Made by a program: the position numbers and the translations under genes
Notes under the pieces: generated by a model
The model's input: only the letters and a program-made list of their open reading frames with translations
Told to the model about the DNA's origin: nothing
Databases searched by the model: none
Shown: positions 6,651 through 12,960 of the stretch, one piece after another
Position numbering within the stretch: the stretch's first letter is position 1
Layout of the letters: every line of letters begins with the position of its first letter
DNA from: Firmicutes bacterium UBA5449
Lineage (GTDB): Bacteria; Bacillota; SHA-98; UBA4971
Assembly (NCBI GenBank): GCA_002424305.1
Contig: DIQZ01000039.1
Location: 25,472 to 56,200 of the forward strand
Reading direction: 5' to 3'
DNA length: 30,729 nucleotides

Positions 6651-8186
6651 ATCATTGCAAATGGACTGATAGCAATAGCTGCCGTCGTAGCAGGCTTCAC
6701 CATTGGTTACCTTACCAGACGAATTCTCGCTGAGGCGAAGATTGGTTCTGCGGAGCAGGCCGCCCAGAGAATAGCTGAAGAGGCTCAGAAGGAAGCTGAA
6801 GCAGCCAGACGAGAGATCCTCTTAGAAGCTAAAGAGGAGGCGCATCACCTTCGTACTGAGATTGAACAAGAAAGCCGTGCTCGACGAGGAGAGATTCAAA
6901 GAAGTGAAAGACGGCTTTTTCAGAAGGAAGAGAGCCTGGATCGCAAGGGAGAGGCTATCGAACGCAAAGAAGAAGCCATAAACAGAAAAGAAAAAGAGCT
7001 TGAGAATATCAAGAACGAACTTACACAGGTTTATCAAGAGCAAAGAGCTGAACTGGAAAGACTGTCTGGGTTGTCATCAGATGAAGCCAGGGAACTTCTC
7101 CTTAAGAATATCGAAGATGAACTTCATTATGAAGCTGCAATAATGATACGTGATATTGAGGCGCAGACGAAGGAAGAGGCAGGCCGCAAGGCCAGGGAGA
7201 TTATCGCTACTGCAATCCAGCGTTATGCCGCAGACCATGTAGCTGAAACCAGCGTATCTGTGGTAGCGCTTCCCAACGATGAAATGAAGGGAAGAATCAT
7301 CGGTAGGGAAGGAAGAAACATCAGAGCCCTGGAGACCCTTACAGGCGTTGATCTCATTATCGATGATACCCCGGAGGCAGTAATCTTGTCTGCTTTTGAC
7401 CCGGTAAGACGTGAGGTTGCCAAGGTAGCGCTGGAGAAGCTTATCAACGATGGAAGAATCCATCCGGCTAGAATTGAAGAAATGGTTGAGAAAGCACAAA
7501 AAGAAGTTGATAATATAATAAAAGAAGAAGGAGAAGGCGCAGCCATTGAGGTGGGAGTTCACGGCCTAAACCATGAACTCATTCGCCTGCTCGGAAGACT
7601 TAGATTTAGGTCCAGTTTCGGGCAAAATGTGCTGAAGCACTCCATTGAAGTAGCCTATCTTGCAGCAGGAATGGCGGCTGAACTAGGAGCCAATGTCATG
7701 ATAGCAAAACGCGCAGGGCTGCTCCATGATATTGGCAAAGCCGTAGACCACGAAGTTGAAGGGCCGCACGTTCAGATAGGTGTCGATATTGCACGAAGAT
7801 ACAAGGAATCCCCTGAAGTGATCCATGCAATTGCTGCTCATCACGGGGATGAGGAGGCTTGCACAGTCGAAGCAGTTCTAGTGCAAGCCGCAGATGCGGT
7901 CTCAGCAGCACGTCCAGGGGCCAGACGTGAAACACTGGAAGCATATATGAAGCGCCTGACTAAGTTAGAAGAAGTCGCAAATTCATTTGAAGGCGTTGAG
8001 AAGTCCTTCGCAATTCAGGCAGGCCGTGAAATAAGAATAATGGTAAAGCCTGATAAGATTGATGACTTGACTGCTGTGCGTCTGGCGAGGGATATTGTCT
8101 CCAAAATCGAAAAAGAACTGGATTACCCCGGACAAATTAAAGTCACTGTAATTCGAGAAACTCGAGTAGTAGACTATGCAAAATAG
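6651..8186 (+). CDS. rny: Ribonuclease Y, apparently with a non-ATG/GTG/TTG start
   Basis: Membrane-anchored endoribonuclease that initiates mRNA decay in many Bacillota. The frame gives about 511 residues (B. subtilis: 520). In order: an N-terminal hydrophobic anchor (about 5-20), a long charged coiled coil (about 25-150), a KH domain with NDEMKGRIIGREGRNIR, and an HD domain with LLHDIGKAVDHEVEG plus SHHGDE-like AHHGDEE. The C terminus VIRETRVVDYAK matches the family end. A TAG closes the frame at 6645-6647, and no ATG, GTG or TTG occurs in frame until 7071, inside the coiled coil. A strong AAAAGGAGG (6632-6640) sits ten bases before ATC 6651 and thirteen before ATT 6654, so one of these is the likely start. 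A one-base sequence error near 6667 is the main alternative. Confidence 0.92.
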   Translation: MIANGLIAIAAVVAGFTIGYLTRRILAEAKIGSAEQAAQRIAEEAQKEAEAARREILLEAKEEAHHLRTEIEQESRARRGEIQRSERRLFQKEESLDRKGEAIERKEEAINRKEKELENIKNELTQVYQEQRAELERLSGLSSDEARELLLKNIEDELHYEAAIMIRDIEAQTKEEAGRKAREIIATAIQRYAADHVAETSVSVVALPNDEMKGRIIGREGRNIRALETLTGVDLIIDDTPEAVILSAFDPVRREVAKVALEKLINDGRIHPARIEEMVEKAQKEVDNIIKEEGEGAAIEVGVHGLNHELIRLLGRLRFRSSFGQNVLKHSIEVAYLAAGMAAELGANVMIAKRAGLLHDIGKAVDHEVEGPHVQIGVDIARRYKESPEVIHAIAAHHGDEEACTVEAVLVQAADAVSAARPGARRETLEAYMKRLTKLEEVANSFEGVEKSFAIQAGREIRIMVKPDKIDDLTAVRLARDIVSKIEKELDYPGQIKVTVIRETRVVDYAK

Positions 8187-8202
8187 AACGACATTGAACC
8201 TT

Positions 8203-8223
8203 GGGGCGAGCTCAGCTCGCCCC
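8203..8223 (+). other. Strong hairpin after rny, no T run
   Basis: GGGGCGAGC and GCTCGCCCC form a perfect 9-bp GC-rich stem with a TCA loop, 16 bp after the rny stop. It lacks a T tract, so it is a poor intrinsic terminator. It could protect the rny mRNA 3' end or belong to the structured leader that follows. Confidence 0.6.
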
Positions 8224-8327
8224 ACTGTGGTCCCTTTAGGTTGTCCTAAGCAGGAGTTCTTGCCCTTGTGGCGAACTTTCAGTTGAGTTACCAGGGACAA
8301 GGTCGTGAGGAGGGGTGGTCACAGTGG
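8222..8327 (+). promoter_or_regulatory. Possible structured leader that can hide the start codon of the next gene
   Basis: CCACTGTG (8222-8229) is fully complementary to CACAGTGG (8320-8327), which includes the preferred GTG start at 8324. Just inside, GTCCCT (8230-8235) pairs AGGGAC (8293-8298), and TTAGG/CCTAA (8236-8249) forms a local hairpin. Several pairings compete, so this is only a candidate regulatory fold. Confidence 0.3.
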
Positions 8328-8881
8328 ATGACACTAATACTCAATTAGAAACCATTTCTGACAGTACAGCAAATAGCGTAAGCCTTCTCATTTCCATTTT
8401 GGTGCGCTATCCCGAAATAGCGACAGTGAATTTCGTCCCTGAAGGCAAGATTCTTAAGTTTACGTTCATGACATCATCTTCTATCTCAGATCCGTTGTGG
8501 GAGACTTTTTGCCTCAAACTTTTTGAGAGTATAGAAGTGTACGCCTCTCTGGTCCATAGGGGGACTCCAAGAATCAAAGCAGAGCGCCTGGAGTTTGACA
8601 CTGTGTCAATTGTTGAAATATCACGGGATGTCGCTACGCTGACCCAAGAAGAAATATCTCTCATAATCGAACTCGCACGATCCGCGTTGGGATCTGAACT
8701 GATAACTGAGGGAAGCAGCGATGAAGGTGAATTCGAGGAAGAACTGACATATCAGGACGAGATAATTGAGACTATGCTGGACGACTTAAGAGAGTCTGTT
8801 CAACAAAGAAAACTCATAGGGTTTCGCGAAGAAGGACGCGTTCTTGTCTTCAATAAGCAGACAGAACGCACTAAATCTTAA
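8324..8881 (+). CDS. Acidic conserved-type hypothetical protein between rny and ymdB
   Basis: I cannot assign a named family. The 185-residue product has no signal peptide or membrane segment. The N-terminal half alternates hydrophobic strands and helices (SLLISILVRYPEIATVNFVPEG). The middle reads EISRDVATLTQEEISLI, followed by a strongly acidic stretch (about 125-155) and an ending with REEGRVLVFNK. I recall similar unnamed proteins beside rny or ymdB in clostridial genomes, but this needs a search. The GTG at 8324 is preferred to the GTG at 8315 because GGAGG (8309-8313) is ten bases before it but almost touches 8315. The ymdB start follows 19 bp after the stop, so the two are co-transcribed. 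A role in RNA turnover or YmdB signalling would be inference from position. Confidence 0.8.
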   Translation: MDDTNTQLETISDSTANSVSLLISILVRYPEIATVNFVPEGKILKFTFMTSSSISDPLWETFCLKLFESIEVYASLVHRGTPRIKAERLEFDTVSIVEISRDVATLTQEEISLIIELARSALGSELITEGSSDEGEFEEELTYQDEIIETMLDDLRESVQQRKLIGFREEGRVLVFNKQTERTKS

Positions 8882-8900
8882 GGCTCAAGGAGGACACCGG

Positions 8901-9686
8901 TTGAATCTTCTTTTTATAGGTGACATCGTAGGTAAGCCCGGGCGCCGTGCCGTGAAGACTGTTTTGCCTGAACTCGTGCATGCCTACAAACCCGACGCGA
9001 TCATAGCAAACGGTGAAAATGCAGCCGGAGGTCTTGGGCTCACTCAGGACACAGCTGAAGAGTTATTCAATCTCGGAGTTACACTTCTCACAACCGGAAA
9101 CCATGTCTGGCAGAAAAAAGAGTTTTATGGGTTCCTTCAGGACACTAGTCGTGTCCTGCGCCCTGCCAACTACCCGCCTGGAGCTCCCGGTAAGGGAGCT
9201 ACCATCATAAACTTGGCAAATCAGGTTAGACTCGGTGTTGTTAATTTGATAGGCCGTGTTTTCATGTCCCCTCTGGATTGCCCTTTTCGATCCGCAGATT
9301 CTATTGTCGCAGAGCTTTCAGGAAAGTGCGATTTAATCGTAGTGGACTTTCATGCTGAGGCCACGTCGGAGAAAATCGCTATGGGTTGGTATCTTGATGG
9401 CCGAGTTGCCTGTATCGTCGGAACTCATACCCATGTCCAGACTGCAGATGAGAGGATTCTCCCAGGTGGTACCGGATACATATCCGACTTGGGTATGACC
9501 GGTCCAATAAACTCAGTGCTGGGAGTAAGAACTGATATTATTATAGATCGTTTCCTTTCAGGGCTGCCTAAACGATTTCAGACAGCAGCAGGACCAACTG
9601 AACTGTGCGGGGCAGTAATCACTATCGATGAGCGCACCGGAAAAACCAAGTCAATTGAGAGGATTCGAGAAGCAGCTCTTGATTGA
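8901..9686 (+). CDS. ymdB: YmdB-type metallophosphodiesterase
   Basis: Cytoplasmic dinuclear-metal phosphodiesterase of the YmdB/DR1281 family; the B. subtilis homologue hydrolyses 2',3'-cAMP and influences biofilm and motility gene expression. The 261-residue length is typical. Metal-binding motifs follow in order: FIGDIVGKPGR near residue 5, NGENAAGG (about 37), TTGNHVW (about 66), DFHAEATSEK (about 152) and GTHTHVQTAD (about 175). The TTG start at 8901 lies seven bases after AAGGAGG and places GDIVG at the usual distance from the N terminus. It follows the acidic unknown gene closely and precedes spoVS. Confidence 0.94.
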   Translation: MNLLFIGDIVGKPGRRAVKTVLPELVHAYKPDAIIANGENAAGGLGLTQDTAEELFNLGVTLLTTGNHVWQKKEFYGFLQDTSRVLRPANYPPGAPGKGATIINLANQVRLGVVNLIGRVFMSPLDCPFRSADSIVAELSGKCDLIVVDFHAEATSEKIAMGWYLDGRVACIVGTHTHVQTADERILPGGTGYISDLGMTGPINSVLGVRTDIIIDRFLSGLPKRFQTAAGPTELCGAVITIDERTGKTKSIERIREAALD

Positions 9687-9739
9687 CAACCATATCATCC
9701 ATGTTTATTTACGTTTTTCCCATTGCACACAAAAATATA

Positions 9740-9769
9740 GCAGGAATGTAATGCCCCGGCATATAATAT
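9740..9769 (+). promoter_or_regulatory. Possible sigma-H-type promoter of spoVS
   Basis: GCAGGAATG (9740-9748), 12 bases, then ATATAATAT (9761-9769) fits RnAGGAwww-N12-RnnGAATww with one mismatch in each element. spoVS is sigma-H-dependent in B. subtilis. The same -10 contains TATAAT (9762-9767), but no sigma-A -35 lies 16-18 bp upstream. The assignment is tentative. Confidence 0.45.
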
Positions 9770-9814
9770 TTGAACCATGATCGGCATTCTCAACCATGCA
9801 AGGGGGAATTTTTT

Positions 9815-10075
9815 ATGGAAGTCCTCAAGGTGTCTGCCAAGTCGAGCCCCAATTCTGTGGCGGGTGCATTGGCGGGAGTTGTCAGAGAACGAGGAGGCGC
9901 CGAGGTTCAGGCAGTGGGCGCTGCGGCATTGAATCAAGCTGTCAAGGCAGTTGCTATTGCCCGAGGCTTCGTAGCGCCAAGTGGGATAGATCTGGTGATG
10001 ATCCCTGCATTCACTGATGTCCAAATTGACGGAGAAGAAAGGACAGCTATCAAGCTAATTGTCCAGCCAAGGTGA
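9815..10075 (+). CDS. spoVS: Stage V sporulation protein S
   Basis: Small Alba-superfamily protein of 86 residues, exactly the usual size, needed for normal spore coat and core development in B. subtilis. The sequence MEVLKVSAKSSPNSVAGALA and the central AVGAAALNQAVKAVAIARG are hallmarks of the family, and the product ends KLIVQPR. The ATG start is preceded by AAGGGGGAA. It stands alone after ymdB with a 128-bp upstream gap that holds a sigma-H-like promoter. It is one of the clearest signs in this window of a spore former, although spoVS also occurs in some non-sporulating lineages. Confidence 0.97.
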   Translation: MEVLKVSAKSSPNSVAGALAGVVRERGGAEVQAVGAAALNQAVKAVAIARGFVAPSGIDLVMIPAFTDVQIDGEERTAIKLIVQPR

Positions 10076-10210
10076 AATCCTAAGAAATAAATAATACATG
10101 GTCACGGATGCCGAAATCGGATAAAAATACTTAAAGGTATTGGAAGGGTCAAGGGCGAAGTCTTTTTGCGACAAGTGGGGTGGTGGACTGGGAGAAGAGG
10201 TGTCACCTAA

Positions 10211-10753
10211 GTGATTAAAGGCGAAAAAACTGTACTTCGTCCGCTTAGTGAAGCTGACATGGAAGTAATATGTCAGTGGGAAGCAGGACAGCACATCGCG
10301 ACTGCAGCATACGAACATAGTGCAAGGCGCCTCACAATAAGCGAGGAATATAGATCGCGGGCAAACGCTCGCACGACAAGAATGTTCGCTATAGAGGCAG
10401 AAAACGGTACACTAATTGGAGACATTGGCCTTGTAGAGATCAACTGTCGCAGAAGCGAAGCAGAACTCGTAGTTCGTATAGGAGATCCGAGGTATCTTTG
10501 TAAAGGCTACGGGTACGACGCCATTTTATCGCTCCTGGATCATACATTTTCAAGTACGAAACTAGATCGAGTTTACCTTCGAGTATTGGCAGACAACCTA
10601 CCTGCAGTGAAATGCTTTGAACATTGCGGGTTCAAGAAACACTGGGTAATGACCAGGCAGATCGAAAGACGGCAACCTCCTAGAAAGCTCTTCTTAATGG
10701 CAATAGAGAGAGAAGATCTCTGCAGCGGAGCTGATTCAAACAAGGCCTCATAA
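10211..10753 (+). CDS. GNAT-family N-acetyltransferase (RimJ/RimL-like)
   Basis: Acetyl-CoA-dependent acetyltransferase of 180 residues. The fold order is visible: VLRPLSEADMEVICQWE at the N terminus, the acetyl-CoA pyrophosphate loop CKGYGYDA at about 97-104, and the closing motif NLPAVKCFEHCGFKK at about 137-151. The acceptor could be a ribosomal protein N terminus, a polyamine or an antibiotic; the sequence does not decide. The GTG start follows GAGGTG by eight bases. It lies between spoVS and a strong terminator, so it ends this transcription unit. Confidence 0.88.
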   Translation: MIKGEKTVLRPLSEADMEVICQWEAGQHIATAAYEHSARRLTISEEYRSRANARTTRMFAIEAENGTLIGDIGLVEINCRRSEAELVVRIGDPRYLCKGYGYDAILSLLDHTFSSTKLDRVYLRVLADNLPAVKCFEHCGFKKHWVMTRQIERRQPPRKLFLMAIEREDLCSGADSNKAS

Positions 10754-10775
10754 CGCATAATAAGAGATGTCGATT

Positions 10776-10817
10776 ACGTGTGGCCCCGGCAATTCATTGC
10801 CGGGGCCACACGTTTTG
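10776..10817 (+). terminator. Strong terminator before the dcw cluster
   Basis: An 18-bp perfect inverted repeat (ACGTGTGGCCCCGGCAAT and its complement, 10776-10793 and 10796-10813) is followed by TTTTG, the first T being part of the stem. The stem is very stable. It isolates the cell-wall and division cluster from upstream transcription; symmetry would also let it work on the other strand. Confidence 0.85.
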
Positions 10818-10886
10818 TATTGCTCGATAAATCGGGCTTTCAAATACTTCTAAAAAGTTTTTGTGTGAAAGAAGGAATTCATGGAC

Positions 10887-10895
10887 TGGTATAGA
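10887..10895 (+). promoter_or_regulatory. Candidate extended -10 promoter of mraZ
   Basis: TGGTATAGA fits TGn-TATAAT with two mismatches in the hexamer. No good -35 is present. If used, transcription would start near 10902, just upstream of the MraZ repeats, as expected for an autoregulated mraZ leader. Confidence 0.35.
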
Positions 10896-10913
10896 AGAGA
10901 ATTGTTACCAATA

Positions 10914-10947
10914 TGGGGCAAAGTGGGGAGAAGTGGTGAATTTGGAG
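10914..10947 (+). promoter_or_regulatory. MraZ operator: direct TGGnG repeats
   Basis: TGGGG (10914), TGGGG (10924), TGGTG (10934) and TGGAG (10943) recur at 10, 10 and 9 bp on the same strand, between the likely promoter and the mraZ ATG. Characterised MraZ proteins bind TGGGN repeats separated by 5 bp upstream of mraZ and repress the dcw operon. The last repeat doubles as the mraZ ribosome site. Confidence 0.75.
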
Positions 10948-10953
10948 ACTCCC

Positions 10954-11391
10954 ATGTTCATTGGAACTTACGAACATAATCTTGATGATAAAGGGAGACT
11001 CGCTATCCCTGTAAAATTCAGGGAAGACCTTGGAGAATCCTTTTTCGCCACCAGAGGATTGGATAAGTGTCTGTTTATCTTTCCAAGGAATGAATGGGAG
11101 AGACAGCTTGCTGAGTTCTCAAAACTTCCCCTCACAATGCGAGACGCAAGAGCCTACAGCAGATTGTTTTTCTCGGGAGCATGCGAATGCGCACTGGATA
11201 GACAAGGGCGAATCAATATTCCTGCTTATCTCAGAGAATATGCAGGACTCACTAAGGATGCCATAGTCATCGGTGTCATGAACAGGATCGAGATATGGAG
11301 TCAAGAGGTATGGATGGGTTACTCGGTGGAAGCAGAGGAATCCTATGAGGAGATAGCAGAAAAACTGACTCATGGCGGTATCGCCCAATGA
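10954..11391 (+). CDS. mraZ: Transcriptional regulator MraZ
   Basis: DNA-binding protein with two SpoVT-AbrB-like halves that forms ring oligomers and controls the dcw cluster. The ATG at 10954 gives 145 residues starting MFIGTYEHNLDDKGRLAIP, the standard MraZ N terminus. The second half repeats the DxxGRxxIP signature as LDRQGRINIP. The frame stays open upstream to a GTG at 10861, but that would add 31 residues atypical of the family and would include the operator repeats. It overlaps rsmH by four bases. Confidence 0.96.
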   Translation: MFIGTYEHNLDDKGRLAIPVKFREDLGESFFATRGLDKCLFIFPRNEWERQLAEFSKLPLTMRDARAYSRLFFSGACECALDRQGRINIPAYLREYAGLTKDAIVIGVMNRIEIWSQEVWMGYSVEAEESYEEIAEKLTHGGIAQ

Positions 11392-12329
11392 GTCAAGAGA
11401 ACAGGCAAGTGAGTCAAACGAAGGCAAACAACGCTGAAGAATATCATACACCTGTAATGATGGACGAGGTAATCTGGTTAATGCGTCCTAAGCACGGTGG
11501 AGTCTACATGGATTGCACTCTTGGATCCGGAGGACATTCCCTAGGTCTCTTGGAATTCGTAGGCGACGGCGCTCAACTCATAGGGATTGACCGGGATGAA
11601 GATGCAATCTCCGCAGCAAAACAAAGATTGAAGGGATTCCATGATGCTGTTACTTTCGTTCGTGGGAATTTCTGCGACTTAAAGGATATTGCCGACAACC
11701 TTGGGCTTTCACAAGTCGACGGAGTCCTGCTGGATCTTGGAGTTTCCAGCTATCAACTGGATGAGGCTGAAAGAGGTTTCTCATATATGGAAGACGGACC
11801 CCTTGACATGAGGATGGGGGAGGACGCAGGCTTATCTGCCGGCGACCTGGTAAACACCCTTCCAGCCGAAGAAATCACAAGCATACTTAGGACTTACGGT
11901 GAAGAGCGCTGGGCAGCGCGCATAGCAGAATTCATAGTAACACAACGAGATAGAATGCTAATAACCACAACAGGTGAACTCGTAGATATTATCAAAGCAG
12001 CTATTCCGGCAGGTGCCAGAAGGTCTGGGCCTCATCCTGCACGCCGGACGTTTCAGGCTCTTAGAATTGCAGTAAATCGTGAGCTGGATAACTTACACGC
12101 CGGATTGGATCAAGCGGTGAAACTCCTTGATCCCGGAGGAAGAGTGATAGTCATCTCGTATCACTCCTTGGAAGACCGGATTGTGAAGACAACGTTCTTG
12201 GACATGTCCCGTATGAGCCAAGATGGGCTTCGAATCTTGACCCGAAAGCCGCTTGTCCCATGCGAGGAAGAAATCATTGCGAACCCCAGGTCCCGGAGTG
12301 CAAAGCTTAGAGCAGCAGAGAAGTTCTAA
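11388..12329 (+). CDS. rsmH: 16S rRNA (cytosine-1402 N4) methyltransferase RsmH
   Basis: S-adenosylmethionine-dependent enzyme that methylates N4 of C1402 in 16S rRNA (formerly MraW). The product has 313 residues with YHTPVMMDEVIWLM, the SAM site DCTLGSGGHS, GIDRDEDAI, LLDLGVSSYQLD, RRTFQALRIAVN and ISYHSLEDRIVK. The start overlaps the mraZ stop as ATGA, suggesting translational coupling. This adds about 17 residues before the usual family start, and a GTG at 11409 is a possible alternative. The end reads NPRSRSAKLRAAE, as is typical. Confidence 0.96.
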   Translation: MSQENRQVSQTKANNAEEYHTPVMMDEVIWLMRPKHGGVYMDCTLGSGGHSLGLLEFVGDGAQLIGIDRDEDAISAAKQRLKGFHDAVTFVRGNFCDLKDIADNLGLSQVDGVLLDLGVSSYQLDEAERGFSYMEDGPLDMRMGEDAGLSAGDLVNTLPAEEITSILRTYGEERWAARIAEFIVTQRDRMLITTTGELVDIIKAAIPAGARRSGPHPARRTFQALRIAVNRELDNLHAGLDQAVKLLDPGGRVIVISYHSLEDRIVKTTFLDMSRMSQDGLRILTRKPLVPCEEEIIANPRSRSAKLRAAEKF

Positions 12330-12351
12330 GGGAATAGGGGAGGGAATACAG

Positions 12352-12936
12352 ATGATACCAGCGGCCGCAAGGTCTTTATCGAAAACAAAAGACAAAATCA
12401 AGCAGACTCCCGCTCAAAAGCGCGCAAGCAGCCAACACCGAAAGGCTTCAACAGTTAAGCCCGGAAAGACCGGCAGGGAATCAAGAAAAGGGGCCGGCCT
12501 CGGCAAGCGGATGTTTTCAGCCATACTCATTACCGGACTTCTTATCGGTAGCTTAGCGTTACGCGCCCAAGTAATTGATGGCGGTTATGAACTGCACTTA
12601 CTCGAGCGGGCACTTGCAGCTACTCAAACAGAATACGATCGGCTTAATCTAAGTATAGCTCAGTTGAGCTCTCTTGCCAGGATTGAAAAAGAAGCTACGG
12701 TATCTCTGGGTATGGCAGAACCTGTAACAACAGAATTCATTATGGTAGCGTCTGCGACTAACCGTCTTGATATGGCTGATAACTCAGATTCGGAAATGCA
12801 TGAAAAGCTTTCAGGTCTGGTAGCACACATCTCAGCCCGAACTGAAGATATCCTCATAGGTCTTATTTCACCCTTTGTGGCTAGATGGTTCTACGATATT
12901 CCCAGAAGCAGTCATCCAAGAATCAGACTAAAATAG
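12352..12936 (+). CDS. ftsL: FtsL-like divisome protein with long C-terminal tail
   Basis: Single-pass membrane protein of the divisome core. The 194 residues comprise a basic cytoplasmic N terminus (1-52), a transmembrane helix (about 54-71), and a short coiled coil (about 80-115) with ARIEKEATVSLGM, which resembles the end of the FtsL coiled coil. A further region of about 75 residues is unusual, since FtsL is normally 90-130 residues. The ATG at 12352 is preceded by GGGGAGGGAA; the frame is open further upstream but overlaps rsmH. Position between rsmH and the PBP gene supports the FtsL call, since FtsL is poorly conserved in sequence. Confidence 0.82.
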   Translation: MIPAAARSLSKTKDKIKQTPAQKRASSQHRKASTVKPGKTGRESRKGAGLGKRMFSAILITGLLIGSLALRAQVIDGGYELHLLERALAATQTEYDRLNLSIAQLSSLARIEKEATVSLGMAEPVTTEFIMVASATNRLDMADNSDSEMHEKLSGLVAHISARTEDILIGLISPFVARWFYDIPRSSHPRIRLK

Positions 12937-12960
12937 ATTTTTTGAGGTAGGGAATGGCCT

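Noticed and set aside
7077..7562. Open minus-strand frames within rny, and similar antisense frames inside recA, murF, mraY, ftsA and ftsZ
   Set aside because: They mirror the codon structure of strongly conserved + strand genes and have no convincing product or ribosome site.
8203..8223. GC-rich hairpin after rny as an intrinsic terminator
   Set aside because: No T run follows it; the next gene probably shares the transcript.
8844..8900. Upstream ATG start for ymdB inside the preceding gene
   Set aside because: AAGGAGG lies seven bases before TTG 8901, which gives the normal family N terminus.
10861..10953. Upstream GTG start for mraZ giving 176 residues
   Set aside because: The extra residues are unlike MraZ, and the DNA there carries the promoter candidate and MraZ repeats.
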